From the NCBI GenBank assembly GCA_046705265.1, contig JBJKQL010000162.1:1-39950 (forward strand): a stretch of DNA of 39,950 bases, given 5' to 3'. Each line of letters opens with the position of its first letter. Position 1 is the stretch's first letter. This DNA comes from JAJYTL01 sp046705265 (GTDB lineage Bacteria; Pseudomonadota; Alphaproteobacteria; Ferrovibrionales; Ferrovibrionaceae). Positions 7,620 to 15,615 of the stretch are shown one piece after another. The translations under genes and the position numbers were made by a program. The notes below the pieces were generated by a model, which was not told the DNA's origin, did not search any database, and saw only the letters and a list, made by a program, of their open reading frames with translations.

Positions 7620-7910
7620 TTACGCGGCGCGTGCGACCAAATGCAGCCCCAGCGCTTTCACGACTTTCAGGACTGTCGCAAATTCGGGGTTGCCGTTCTC
7701 GCTAAGGGCTTTGTACAGGCTTTCGCGCCCAAGCCCGGCCGTCTCCGCAATCGCGGCCATGCCCTTGGCGCGCGCGACGACGCCCAAGGCATCGGCGACG
7801 AATGCGGCGTCGTCGGTTTCGAGCGCCGCCGTCAGATACTCGGCGATGGCTTCGTCGGTTTCGAGAAATTCCGCAGGATCGAAGGGGCGGGTTTTGATCT
7901 TGGTCATCAT
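7620..7910 (-). CDS. Antitoxin, HTH addiction-module antidote protein
   Basis: A 96-residue antitoxin with an Xre-like helix-turn-helix (AAIAETAGLGRESLYKALSE, about 51-70) followed by NPEFATVLKVVKALGLHL, the signature of the HigA-like addiction-module antidote family. It neutralises the toxin encoded just upstream and probably represses the operon with it. Its ATG overlaps the toxin stop (ATGA at 7907-7910), so translation is coupled, with GGAGAAA as ribosome-binding site. Toxin-first order is normal for this HigBA-type family. An alternative start one codon later (7907) is equally possible. Confidence 0.88.
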   Translation of the reverse strand: MMTKIKTRPFDPAEFLETDEAIAEYLTAALETDDAAFVADALGVVARAKGMAAIAETAGLGRESLYKALSENGNPEFATVLKVVKALGLHLVARAA

Positions 7911-8197
7911 AGTTTCTCCGCGAGTGATTTGGCTCGCTCTATGTCGCGATCTTGCGATGACTTGTCGCCGCCGCAGAGCAACACGATCAGCCGCTCGCTG
8001 CGGCGAACGAAGTACACGCGGTAGCCGGGGCCGTAATCAACGCGCAGTTCCGATACGCCGTCGCCCACGGCCCGCACGTCTCCGAGGTTGCCTTGCTCCG
8101 CGCGCCTCAAGCGCATTGCTATGCGGGCGACGGCCCGCTGATCCCGGAGCTTATGGAGCCAATCGGCAAATTCCTCGGTCTGGACAACCTCGGTCAC
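7907..8197 (-). CDS. Toxin, RelE/ParE superfamily (HigB/Gp49-like)
   Basis: A 96-residue toxin of the phage-derived Gp49/HigB-like addiction-module killer type. It shows TEEFADWLHKLRDQRAVARI, then ELRVDYGPGYRVYFVRR and LIVLLCGGDKSSQ, all hallmarks of this group. Family members are ribosome-dependent mRNA interferases. The GTG at 8197 was chosen rather than the ATG at 8242: family proteins begin close to this residue, and a palindromic operator candidate lies at 8206-8221 directly upstream. An AGGA occurs 11 bases before the GTG. Together with the antitoxin it probably stabilises the island. Confidence 0.85.
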   Translation of the reverse strand: MTEVVQTEEFADWLHKLRDQRAVARIAMRLRRAEQGNLGDVRAVGDGVSELRVDYGPGYRVYFVRRSERLIVLLCGGDKSSQDRDIERAKSLAEKL

Positions 8198-8205
8198 GGG
8201 TGAAT

Positions 8206-8221
8206 GTATCCTATAAGATAC
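8206..8221 (-). promoter_or_regulatory. Palindromic operator candidate of the toxin-antitoxin operon
   Basis: GTATCCTATAAGATAC is a 14-of-16 palindrome (arms GTATC/GATAC around TATA), eight bases upstream of the toxin GTG. Position and AT-rich centre fit an autoregulatory operator overlapping the promoter, bound by the HTH antitoxin. Inference from position and symmetry only. Confidence 0.5.
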
Positions 8222-8299
8222 TAGATGGCAAGCGGCATTCAAGGCATTGAGACGCCACTGCCGGATCGGAGAAGGACAGCGGCCGGAAGCTCCTCGGCG

Positions 8300-9526
8300 T
8301 CACGGGCGCCGGGGGTGACGGCTGGCGCTGATCGGCACCACTTCGGCCTTGGCGCCGCTGTTCATGGCGGCGGCGATGCGCTGGCCGATCATGTCATTGG
8401 CTTGGCGCAGCGGGTCGGCTGCCAGGTGCGCGTAGCGTTGCGTGGTTGCCGCCTGGCTATGGCCGAGCAACGCGCCGATCACCGGCAGGCTCAAGCCGCC
8501 GCCCGCGCCCATGGATGCGAATGAGTGCCGAAGATCGTGCAGCCGCACGTCGGAAAGGCCGGCTCGCGTCCGGATGCGCCGCCACGGCTTTTGCAGGTTC
8601 ACCAGGCGCTGCCCTTCGCGCTCGCCAATGATGACATAGGGGTTGCCTTCGATGCGCCTCAGCCCGCTTAGAAGCTCAAGGGCGGGCGGGTTTAGGTAGA
8701 TCGTCTTCCTGCCGGTCTTGCTATCCGGCAGGCTCAAGCATTGGCGCTCGAAATCGACGTGCGCCCATTCGAGGGTAAGTATCTCGCTCAGGCGGCAGCC
8801 GGTGAGGATCAAGAGCCGTATCGCCGCCACCGCATAGGGCGACGCCTTGCCCTCGCGCTCGATAGCCGCCAGGGCGTCGCCGAGGCGCGCAAGCTCGGCC
8901 TCGGAAAGATACCGCTCGCGAGCCTGTTCCTTGAATTTCTCGACGCCACGCGCCGGATTGAAGCCGTCCGGCACTTCGCCCCACCGCTCGGCCGTGGTGT
9001 ACATGTGCGAGATCAGCGCCACGCAGCGGTTGGCGTTGGCGGGCGCATCCTTCCGGCCGAGATGAAACTTCGTCACATCGCCGCGTGAGATCGCCGCGAG
9101 GCGCTTATTGGCGAACGCGGGCAGGATATGAAGCTTGAGATTGCGGCGGTCGGCCTCGACGCTGCCGGCCTTCTTGTGGACCTCCGCGAAGTCCGTGAGA
9201 TACCGCTTGGCAAAATCGGCGAAACTCGCCGCCGCCTTTTCCTTGTCGCGCGCCGTCGCCGGATCGGGCCGCTTAGGATCGCGCTTGCAAGCCTCGACCT
9301 CGCCGAGCAACCGCTTCGCCTCGCTTCTGGCTTGGTCGACCGTCCAAGGGCTGCCGTGCTGCCCGATGTCAATCCACCGCTGGGAGCCGCGCAGGCGGTA
9401 CTTCAGCACATAGTGGCGCGCCTCGCCGCTTCGGCGCCGCACGCCAAAGCCCTTCAACTCGCCGTCCCAGACCGCTTGACCGGGCTTGAGCGAGTCCACA
9501 ACCCGCTTGGTGATCTTGTCAGACAT
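8300..9526 (-). CDS. Tyrosine-type site-specific integrase
   Basis: A 408-residue phage-type integrase of the DUF4102 class. An N-terminal arm-binding domain (about 1-90; LKGFGVRRRSG, YRLRGSQRWIDIGQHG) is followed by a core-binding SAM-like domain (about 100-185) and the catalytic domain. The catalytic residues are all present: R245 in LTGCRLSEIL, H330 and R333 in LHDLRHSFAS, H356 in LLGHS, and the nucleophile Y365 in TTQRYAHL. It would insert and excise the island at the tRNA-Arg 3' end located 150 bp upstream of its start. The frame is intact, so it is probably functional. Confidence 0.95.
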   Translation of the reverse strand: MSDKITKRVVDSLKPGQAVWDGELKGFGVRRRSGEARHYVLKYRLRGSQRWIDIGQHGSPWTVDQARSEAKRLLGEVEACKRDPKRPDPATARDKEKAAASFADFAKRYLTDFAEVHKKAGSVEADRRNLKLHILPAFANKRLAAISRGDVTKFHLGRKDAPANANRCVALISHMYTTAERWGEVPDGFNPARGVEKFKEQARERYLSEAELARLGDALAAIEREGKASPYAVAAIRLLILTGCRLSEILTLEWAHVDFERQCLSLPDSKTGRKTIYLNPPALELLSGLRRIEGNPYVIIGEREGQRLVNLQKPWRRIRTRAGLSDVRLHDLRHSFASMGAGGGLSLPVIGALLGHSQAATTQRYAHLAADPLRQANDMIGQRIAAAMNSGAKAEVVPISASRHPRRP

Positions 9527-9679
9527 GTCCGCCTCCGCTGGCGTCCGTTCCGCATGCGGCTACCAAATGGCAACCACCGTGAAACGTAATGCTGGCGGAA
9601 GGCGTCGTCAACGGACATTGAAAAGTCTATGTTTTCTGCGCTCCTGTCGGGCGCTGGCGAAGCCTGTCAGGGCCAAACG

Positions 9680-9729
9680 CGAGATTCCTAATCTCGGGGT
9701 CACAGGTTCAAATCCTGTCGGGGACGCCA
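9680..9729 (+). other. Attachment site (attR): 3' half of tRNA-Arg(CCU)
   Basis: Anticodon stem CGAGA (9680-9684), loop TTCCTAA (9685-9691, anticodon CCT) and closing TCTCG (9692-9696). Then a five-base variable region, T-stem ACAGG/CCTGT with loop TTCAAAT (9702-9718), acceptor strand CGGGGAC, discriminator G and CCA (9719-9729). The matching 5' acceptor GTCCCCG and a proper D-arm are absent upstream, so this is not a whole tRNA. It is the fragment left at the distal end of a tRNA-targeted integration. Confidence 0.75.
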
Positions 9730-9879
9730 AAATTTTCAATGAGTTAGATTAAAATCTCCGCGGGTGCCCGAGAGGATTCGCACACTGCGCACACTTTGGC
9801 GCTCGCTATATGTCGCCACACCGCCAATCTGCCCCGTCGGCATTGGCATCCCATCGTGCGATGGGTTGGAAAAGCTTAT

Positions 9880-9920
9880 AAAAAAAGTAGCGCCGCCTTG
9901 TTGGGGGCATTGGCGGCGCT
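9880..9920 (-). terminator. Terminator-like hairpin 1
   Basis: Perfect 9-bp stem AGCGCCGCC (9889-9897) / GGCGGCGCT (9912-9920). On the minus strand it is followed by ACTTTTTTAT, so it is oriented to stop minus-strand transcription entering the island from the chromosome. Confidence 0.6.
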
Positions 9921-10020
9921 CTTACGTCCTGGTGCGAATGGTGAGGCTCGGTGGACCCAAGGCGTGCCCCACTTCTTGTTATGGTCGTAACTTATGCACG
10001 TTTAGGCTCGTATGACTAGA

Positions 10021-10048
10021 AAAGAAAAAGCCCGGCACGAGGCCAGGC
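10021..10048 (-). terminator. Terminator-like hairpin 2
   Basis: GCCCGGC (10030-10036) pairs with GCCAGGC (10042-10048), seven pairs including one G-T, with a 5-nt loop. On the minus strand the T-rich tract TTTTTCTTT follows. Confidence 0.6.
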
Positions 10049-10193
10049 GAGTTTAGGGTCCAGGGGAAGTTGGCCCAGCGCTCCTCAGCCCCCTGTCGGA
10101 GCGCTGGAGCCGAGGAGGTACATAGCGGTGCGGTCGCCTTCCCCGTCTATACGGGATTTGCCATACGCCGCATGAATCGTCACCTAGCGAGAC

Positions 10194-10225
10194 AAAGAAA
10201 AAGCCCCACTCCCTGTAGCGGGGCT
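10194..10225 (-). terminator. Terminator-like hairpin 3
   Basis: AGCCCC (10202-10207) pairs with GGGGCT (10220-10225). The T-tract TTTTTCTTTG follows on the minus strand. Confidence 0.55.
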
Positions 10226-10320
10226 ATTGAGTAATGGACCTCCGGCAAGGTTCGGTGCTCCGTCGTCCCGTCCTCGCTCTCTTATGGGTTGAAACATATC
10301 CTTCCTGGCGGTACGGGACA

Positions 10321-10353
10321 AAAACAAAAAGCCCCGCCGGTCACGGTGGGGCT
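10321..10353 (-). terminator. Terminator of the GMC oxidoreductase gene
   Basis: AGCCCCGCCG (10330-10339) pairs with CGGTGGGGCT (10344-10353), ten pairs with one mismatch, and TTTTTGTTTT follows on the minus strand. It lies about 30 bases past the stop of the GMC oxidoreductase gene and is its natural terminator. Confidence 0.75.
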
Positions 10354-10381
10354 GTCCGATCGGCTGAGGCGTCCGGTGCGC

Positions 10382-12025
10382 TCACGCCGCGCTGCGCGCG
10401 GCCTTGCGGTCCTCGGCGATAAGGTCAGCGGCGCGTTCGGCGATCATGATGGTCGGCGAGTTGGTATTGCCCGAGGTGATGGTCGGCATGATCGAGGCAT
10501 CGGCGATGCGAAGCCCGCCGATGCCGCGAACGCGCAGCCGGTCATCCACCACGGCCATCGCGTCGTTTCCCATCTTGCAGGTGCCGACCGGGTGGAAGAT
10601 GGTGGTCCCGACATCGCCGGCGGCGCGGGCAAGCTCTTCATCCGTTTGCGCTTCAGGCCCCGGCATGAATTCTTCCGGATGGAAGCGGGCGAGCGCCGGG
10701 GCGGCACAGATGCGGCGCGTTAGGCGCATGGCATCCGCCGCCACCTGGCGATCCGCCGCGGCGGAAAGATAATTCGGCCTGATAAGGGGATGCGCCGCCG
10801 GGTCCTTGCTTTTGATGCGAATGAAGCCTCGGCTTTCCGGCCGCAAATTGCACACCGAGGCGGTGAAGGCCGGGAAGGGATGCGGCGGTTCGCCGAATTT
10901 GTTCAAGCTCAACGGCTGCACGTGATATTCGAGGTTCGGCGTCTCGCGCGAGGAATCGCTTTTCGCGAAGGCGCCAAGCTGGCTTGGCGCCATGGTGAGC
11001 GGCCCGCGCTTGAACAGAAAATATTCGAGCCCCATGCCAACCCGGCCAATGAGACTGTTCGCGCGCTCGTTCAAGGTGCGCGTCTTTTGCACGCGGAAGG
11101 CCATGCGCACCTGCAGGTGGTCCTGCAGGTTCTCGCCGACACCAGGAAGTTCATGCACGACGGCGATGCCGTGCTCCTGCAAGAGTTGGCCGGGGCCGAT
11201 GCCGGAGAGCTGCAAAAGCTGCGGCGAGCCGATGCTCCCCGTCGCCAGGATCACTTCCCGCGTCGCGCCGACGAAGCGCGGCTCGTCGCCCTCGAGAAAT
11301 TTGACGCCGGTGGCGTGCCGCCCATCGATCCGGATACGGGTCGCCTGAGCATTCGTGATGACCTTCAGGTTCGGCCGGTCCATCGCCGGGCGAAGGAAGG
11401 CCTTCGCCGTGCTCCAGCGCACGCCACGCTTCTGGTTTACCTGAAAATAGCCGCAGCCCTCGTTGTTGCCGCGGTTAAAGTCATCCGTCTTTGGGATCCC
11501 GATCTCGGCCGCTGCCTCGCGGAAGGCGTCGAGGATCTCCCACGAAAGGCGCATCTCCTCCACGTGCCATTCGCCGCCCGCGCCATGAAAGGCATCGGCG
11601 CCGCGCGCCTGATCCTCGGAGCGCTTGAAATACGGCAGCACGTCTTCCCACGACCAGCCGACATTGCCGAGTTGGCGCCAGTGGTCGTAATCACGCGCCT
11701 GGCCGCGCAGATAGAGCATGCCGTTGATGGAGGAGCAGCCGCCGAGCACGCGCCCGCGCGGATAGTTGAGCGCGCGGCCGTTCAATCCTTTCTCGGCTTC
11801 GGTCTTGAAACACCAATCAGTGCGCGGATTGTTCTGGGTATAGAGATAGCCGATCGGGATGTGGATCCAGAAATAATTGTCCTTGCCGCCGGCCTCGAGC
11901 AGCGCGACCGAGACGGATGGATCAGCGCTGAGCCGGTTGGCGAGAACGCAACCGGCTGAGCCTGCGCCGACCACCACGTAATCGAAGGCGCCGATGGTCG
12001 CGGCCTGGACTTGTTCCTGTTCCAT
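10382..12025 (-). CDS. GMC-family oxidoreductase (choline dehydrogenase-like)
   Basis: A 547-residue FAD-dependent alcohol dehydrogenase/oxidase of the glucose-methanol-choline family. Seen: the Rossmann FAD motif VVVGAGSAGCVLANRLS near the N-terminus, PRGRVLGGCSSINGMLY (first GMC signature), GSIGSPQLLQLSGIGP (second signature), and the catalytic-His block FHPVGTCKMG with DASIMPTITSGNTNSPT at the C-terminus. The substrate is not predictable; relatives oxidise choline, polyethylene glycols or other alcohols. The start at 12025 (MEQEQVQAA) is preferred over 12061, which only adds a basic stretch. It diverges from an enoyl-CoA hydratase gene and is a clear paralogue of the GMC protein at 28314-30008. 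Confidence 0.88.
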   Translation of the reverse strand: MEQEQVQAATIGAFDYVVVGAGSAGCVLANRLSADPSVSVALLEAGGKDNYFWIHIPIGYLYTQNNPRTDWCFKTEAEKGLNGRALNYPRGRVLGGCSSINGMLYLRGQARDYDHWRQLGNVGWSWEDVLPYFKRSEDQARGADAFHGAGGEWHVEEMRLSWEILDAFREAAAEIGIPKTDDFNRGNNEGCGYFQVNQKRGVRWSTAKAFLRPAMDRPNLKVITNAQATRIRIDGRHATGVKFLEGDEPRFVGATREVILATGSIGSPQLLQLSGIGPGQLLQEHGIAVVHELPGVGENLQDHLQVRMAFRVQKTRTLNERANSLIGRVGMGLEYFLFKRGPLTMAPSQLGAFAKSDSSRETPNLEYHVQPLSLNKFGEPPHPFPAFTASVCNLRPESRGFIRIKSKDPAAHPLIRPNYLSAAADRQVAADAMRLTRRICAAPALARFHPEEFMPGPEAQTDEELARAAGDVGTTIFHPVGTCKMGNDAMAVVDDRLRVRGIGGLRIADASIMPTITSGNTNSPTIMIAERAADLIAEDRKAARSAA

Positions 12026-12169
12026 AGTTCGCGCGCGTCGATTACTTCCTCTGTTCTGCAATAGCCTATATGGCGGAAGCCGACAACCGTCGACTCGCGA
12101 TGAGACGCGACGTGACGTCGGTCGATTGCTATGCTTGCGGCAAAGACGGACAAAGGAGCGGGAGGGAGG

Positions 12170-12961
12170 ATGAGCGACATTCTGTTGCAGAGCCGCGAAG
12201 ACGGCCTCTTGACCTTGACCTTAAACCGGCCCGAGGTGAAGAACGCGCTGAGCCACGATCTCACCGCAGCGCTGCTCGACGCCGTCACGGCCGCTGCCGC
12301 GGATCGGACGGTGCGCGCCGTGCTACTCCAGGGGGCTGGCGATATGTTCTGCGCCGGCGGCGACGTCAAGGCGATGGCGGCGGGACGCGATGCCGATATC
12401 GGGTTCGAAGCCCGTGTGGCTGGGCTGCGCGGCCGCATGGAGGCGGCGCGGTTGCTCCATGAAATGGCGAAGCCGACCGTCGCCGCGATCCAGGGCGCGG
12501 CCGCGGGTGCCGGGCTCTCGCTTGCGCTTGCCTGCGATTTCCGTATTCTCGCTGCCTCGGCGCGGCTCACCACCGCCTTCGCCAAAGTTGGGCTTTCGGG
12601 TGATTTCGGCGGCACCTATTTTATGACCCGCCTGATCGGCGCCGCCAAGGCGCGTGAGCTATATCTCACTTCGCCGCTGCTTTCGGCCGAGGAGGCCTAT
12701 CGCCTCGGACTCGCCACCCGGGTCGTGCCTGAGGCGGAGTTCAGCACTGCCGCGCGCGACTTCGCGCTTTCGCTCGCGAACGGCCCGAGCCTGACCCTTG
12801 GCTACATGAAGAAGAACCTGAACCTCGCCGAGCAGGCGCCGCTCGTCACCGTGCTCGATGCGGAAGCACTGCATCACACTCAGTGCAGAGACACCGAGGA
12901 TCACAAAGAGGCGGCGAAGGCTTTCGTTGAAAAGCGCAACCCCGCATTCAAGGGCTGCTGA
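12170..12961 (+). CDS. Enoyl-CoA hydratase/isomerase family protein
   Basis: A 263-residue crotonase-fold protein. Seen: the LTLTLNRPEVKNALS opening, the first oxyanion-hole segment GAGDMFCAGGDVKAMA, and the second block AKPTVAAIQGAAAGAGLSLA followed by DFRILAASARLTTAFAKVGL. In classical hydratases two glutamates occupy catalytic positions. Here the region reads FAKVGLSGDFGGTYFM, with D in place of the second Glu, so the activity may be isomerase or another crotonase reaction. The start at 12170 has an excellent GGGAGGGAGG ribosome-binding site. It begins a co-directional set with a VOC-domain gene and a second enoyl-CoA hydratase, consistent with degradation of a CoA-bound acid. Confidence 0.88.
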   Translation: MSDILLQSREDGLLTLTLNRPEVKNALSHDLTAALLDAVTAAAADRTVRAVLLQGAGDMFCAGGDVKAMAAGRDADIGFEARVAGLRGRMEAARLLHEMAKPTVAAIQGAAAGAGLSLALACDFRILAASARLTTAFAKVGLSGDFGGTYFMTRLIGAAKARELYLTSPLLSAEEAYRLGLATRVVPEAEFSTAARDFALSLANGPSLTLGYMKKNLNLAEQAPLVTVLDAEALHHTQCRDTEDHKEAAKAFVEKRNPAFKGC

Positions 12962-12982
12962 ACGGGCGCAACGGAAACACGC

Positions 12983-13753
12983 ATGGCCGGCGACCTAAGG
13001 CTCAGGCAAATTTGTCTCGCCGCGACAGGGCTGGAACCGGCGGCCGGCGATCTCGCCGCCATTCTGCGAACGCCGGTTTGCCGCCGAGATCCGGGCGTCG
13101 GCGCCTATGGCCTGGAAAACGTGCTGTTCGCCATCGGGCCGCGCTTTCTCGAACTGGTGGCGCCAATTCGGGAAGGCACCGCAGCCGAACGTTTCTTGCA
13201 CCGGAGTGGCGGCAAGGGAGGCTACATGGCGATTTTCGAGTGCGCCGATCCCGCCGCGCGCCGCGCTCACGCGGAGGCGATCGGCATTAAGCTCGCGCAT
13301 GAATCCCGCCATGATGGCTATCACGGCGTGCAGCTTCATCCCCGCGATTGCCGCGCCGCGATGATCGAATTCAATCATACGGAAGGCGGCGGTGAGCCCT
13401 TTGGCCCCTATTGGCCGGCAGGACCGGAGTGGCAGACGTTCTTGCGGCCGGAAGCGACGCGGGCGCTTGTCCAAGTGGAAATCGAGAGTCCGGTGTCTCC
13501 GGACCTCGCTCTCCACTGGTCGCGCGTTTTGCAGGCGCCTGTAACCGGGCCACGGCATGGGGCGAGAATCGAGATCGAGGATTGTGCGCTCGTGTTTCGT
13601 TCTGCGCCACCAGGAACGCGGGAGGTTTTGAGCGCACTCACGCTTGCCGTCGCCGACGTCGAAGCGAGCTTGGCTGCTGCGTCGGCGCGCGGCTACGCGG
13701 TCACCGGCAATGCGTTCTTCGCGGCTGGGGTGGTTTTTCGCTTGCGGGAATAG
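12983..13753 (+). CDS. VOC (glyoxalase-like) domain protein
   Basis: A 256-residue protein with two glyoxalase/bleomycin-resistance-like halves, matching the Glyoxalase-like/DUF-type VOC layout. The N-terminal half has LRLRQICLAATGLEPAAGDL, GLENVLFAIGPRFLELVAP and GYMAIFECAD. The C-terminal half repeats the beta-alpha-beta pattern (VQVEIESPVSPDLALHWSRV, then LTLAVADVEASLAAASARGY). Members are metal-dependent lyases, isomerases or dioxygenase-like folds; the specific activity is unknown. The gene starts 21 bases after the first enoyl-CoA hydratase and ends 26 bases before the second, so it is in the same transcription unit. Confidence 0.75.
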   Translation: MAGDLRLRQICLAATGLEPAAGDLAAILRTPVCRRDPGVGAYGLENVLFAIGPRFLELVAPIREGTAAERFLHRSGGKGGYMAIFECADPAARRAHAEAIGIKLAHESRHDGYHGVQLHPRDCRAAMIEFNHTEGGGEPFGPYWPAGPEWQTFLRPEATRALVQVEIESPVSPDLALHWSRVLQAPVTGPRHGARIEIEDCALVFRSAPPGTREVLSALTLAVADVEASLAAASARGYAVTGNAFFAAGVVFRLRE

Positions 13754-13779
13754 ATCTGGCCGGTTGCGCGCAAAACAGG

Positions 13780-14622
13780 ATGGGAGAGATCACGGCTATC
13801 AGGAAATCCTCTTTGCGATCGAGGATCGCATCGCGACCGTTACCTTGAATCGGCCGGAGCGGCTCAACGCCTGGACCCCGGTGATGGGTCGCGAAGTGCG
13901 GGATGCCATGCGCCGCGCGGCGGATAACGAGACAGTGCGCGTGATCGTGCTCACCGGCGCGGGGCGCGGGTTTTGCGCAGGCGCCGACATGAAAACCTTG
14001 TCGAACTTGAGCGCGGGCTCCGGCCAGGATCAACCCACCGGCGCGCCGCCGAGCTCCCCGCCATTCGATCCCGCGGCGCGGCCCGATTTCGCCGCCCGTT
14101 ATTCCTATTTTCCGGCTGTGCCGAAGCCGATCATCGCCGCGATTAATGGCCCCTGTGCCGGTCTCGGGCTCGTGCTCGCGCTCTATTGCGATCTCCGCTT
14201 CGCTGCGCCGCAAGCGGAATTCGCCACTGCCTTTGCCCGCCGCGGCCTGATCGCCGAGCATGGTGTCAGCTGGACTTTGCCGACCTTGATCGGCCTTTCC
14301 AGCGCCCTCGATCTTCTGCTCTCGGCCAGGAAAGTGGATGCGGCGGAAGCCTATCGCCTTCCTTCGTCTGGTGGATCGCCTCGCCGAGCCGGACGCGTTG
14401 ATGCCAACGGTCTATTCGTACGCCGACGATCTCGCAGCCACGGTTTCCCCTCGCTCCATGCGGGTGATGAAGCGCCAGCTATGGGAAGCACGCTTCCAGA
14501 CCCTGCAGGAAGCCATCAGGCTTGCCGACGGCGAGATGCGGGAAAGCTTCAAGAGCGAGGACTTCCGTGAAGGTGTCGCCCATTTCATGGAGAAGCGAAA
14601 GCCGGCCTTCACCGGGCGGTAG
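13780..14622 (+). pseudogene. Enoyl-CoA hydratase family gene with two compensating frameshifts
   Basis: Three pieces of one crotonase protein lie in frames 1, 0 and 1. The ATG at 13780 gives MGEIT. The body then continues one frame lower (GYQEILFAIEDRIATVTLN through DAAEAYRL), holding GAGRGFCAGADMKTL and KPIIAAINGPCAGLGL. After an exact CCTT duplication (14357-14360 and 14361-14364) the tail returns to frame 1 (LVDRLAEPDAL through KRKPAFTGR). Restoring one G near 13794 and deleting one CCTT gives a normal 279-residue protein. As read, the body frame ends in nonsense after about residue 195. Alternatively a TTG at 13764 starts the body frame, leaving only the 4-bp duplication. Sequencing error or a genuine pseudogene are both possible. 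Confidence 0.75.
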
Positions 14623-14712
14623 GCACGTTCCCTCTGGACTTCTTTTGATCTTTGATCCCGCGCCGAACAAACAAGATACCAGAAGCAGACCGGTGCGAGC
14701 TGAGGAATGATC

Positions 14713-15615
14713 TCAATCGCCGGCCGCGCGCAGGGAGCGTCCGCGCACGCGGGCGCGGGAGCCATAGCGAGTATCGAGCGTCTTACGAGACATCCAAAAG
14801 CGCCGTCTCCTCCGCCGGATCGAAGTCAGACCCGAAATGCCGCGAGCGTTGAAGCTCCAGGCAAGGAGCCACAAGAAGAGATCGGAAAGGAGATAGGCCG
14901 AAACCAGACGAGGGCGAATTTCCACCGGCTCTGCCGCAAAGCCGAAGCGACTCATAACGTCGCAGATCATCTCGGAATCGGCGTGGATCGGATAGGCGAA
15001 TTTGGCTCGGATCGCGGCAACGTCGGCGAATTCGTCGTGATCCTTGAGATAGGCGGAAAGCTGGATCAACGACAGCTCGAACCGCGAGCGGATCGCGGCG
15101 GCGAAACGAAGGCTATGCTCGGCGGTGGCAATGCGCGGTCGGCCGGGCTTGCGGAAAGCCATCCTTTCGTTCCAGAAATGGATGTCGACGATGCGGCTTC
15201 CGGCCGGCACGACAGGGGCATCAAGAAGCAGCGCGTTGCGCGTGATCTCGTCAACCGAGATGCGCAGCATGCAGCGAGGGTCGCGCGAATATTCAAATAT
15301 CCCCTGACGCTCGCGCAAGGCCCAGTCAACCGCGTGCACCGCTCCCCGGAGCCCGGCGCCGACGCTCCAGTCGCCTGCAGTTTCGCTTGGCGCCTCGCCA
15401 GCGTTGAGCGGCAAGCCTGGCCGCGCCGGATAGGCGGTACCAAAACCCCACATATCGCGAATCGAGGACCAGCTAGCCGGCCAAGCCGCGGCCCATCGTG
15501 AAGCGGGTCGCGGCGGTTCTTGCGGCCCCGAAACGAGCGGGGTGTGTTGAAAATCGGTGCTTGGCGTGCCACGGCCGGCCGCGCTCGAATTTTCAGGATG
15601 CGTGTCCTTGGACAT
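14713..15615 (-). CDS. YkoP-like domain protein (tentative)
   Basis: A 300-residue protein. The ATG at 15615 has GGGGGT directly upstream; the longer open frame to 15918 runs into the IS3 element and is not native. Residues 75-230 contain a conserved-looking block (DWALRERQGIFEYSRDPRCM, RISVDEITRNALLLD, GSRIVDIHFWNERMA, SLIQLSAYLKDHDEF) that I associate with YkoP-like proteins, with moderate certainty. One hydrophobic segment near residue 245 (LLSDLFLWLLAWSF) suggests a C-terminal membrane anchor. The last 35 residues are Arg-rich and odd, possibly a frameshifted tail. No reaction is known. It is convergent with the enoyl-CoA hydratase set and not obviously linked to it. Confidence 0.6.
   Translation of the reverse strand: MSKDTHPENSSAAGRGTPSTDFQHTPLVSGPQEPPRPASRWAAAWPASWSSIRDMWGFGTAYPARPGLPLNAGEAPSETAGDWSVGAGLRGAVHAVDWALRERQGIFEYSRDPRCMLRISVDEITRNALLLDAPVVPAGSRIVDIHFWNERMAFRKPGRPRIATAEHSLRFAAAIRSRFELSLIQLSAYLKDHDEFADVAAIRAKFAYPIHADSEMICDVMSRFGFAAEPVEIRPRLVSAYLLSDLFLWLLAWSFNARGISGLTSIRRRRRRFWMSRKTLDTRYGSRARVRGRSLRAAGD

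Larger units (their letters stand above)
1..9729. mobile_element. Integrated genomic island, right portion, at a tRNA-Arg(CCU) site
   Basis: Seen: a tyrosine integrase (8300-9526) lies just inside a 50-nt copy of a tRNA-Arg(CCU) 3' half (9680-9729). Behind it come a toxin-antitoxin pair, an AlpA-like HTH protein, a replication-initiator-like protein with internal iteron-like repeats, a DUF3800 gene and two insertion sequences. Known: integrative elements often recombine into tRNA 3' ends and carry this gene set. Inference: the truncated tRNA copy is the distal att site, so the intact tRNA and the left boundary should lie upstream of base 1. No second copy of the tRNA 3' sequence was found by eye in 1-9600. 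The left limit given is only the window edge. No structural phage genes or conjugation genes are visible, so the element type (satellite, plasmid-like or ICE remnant) is undecided. Confidence 0.7.
9730..10381. other. Gene-free junction region with repeated terminator-like hairpins
   Basis: No supportable gene. It contains four minus-strand terminator-like hairpins (listed separately) and a strong inverted repeat CCAGCGCTCC/GGAGCGCTGG around 10074-10107. Very short frames occur between hairpins, such as a 12-codon one with MYLLGSSAPTGG on the minus strand, but none is convincing. Confidence 0.5.

Noticed and set aside
9653..9729. Complete tRNA-Arg gene
   Set aside because: Only the anticodon arm, T-arm and 3' acceptor strand fold; the upstream 27 bases cannot supply the acceptor 5' strand or a D-arm.
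10790..11959. 389-residue plus-strand frame
   Set aside because: It is antisense to the GMC oxidoreductase gene, whose motifs are unambiguous.
14338..14622. Separate 94-residue gene
   Set aside because: It is the C-terminal part of the frameshifted enoyl-CoA hydratase, not an independent gene.
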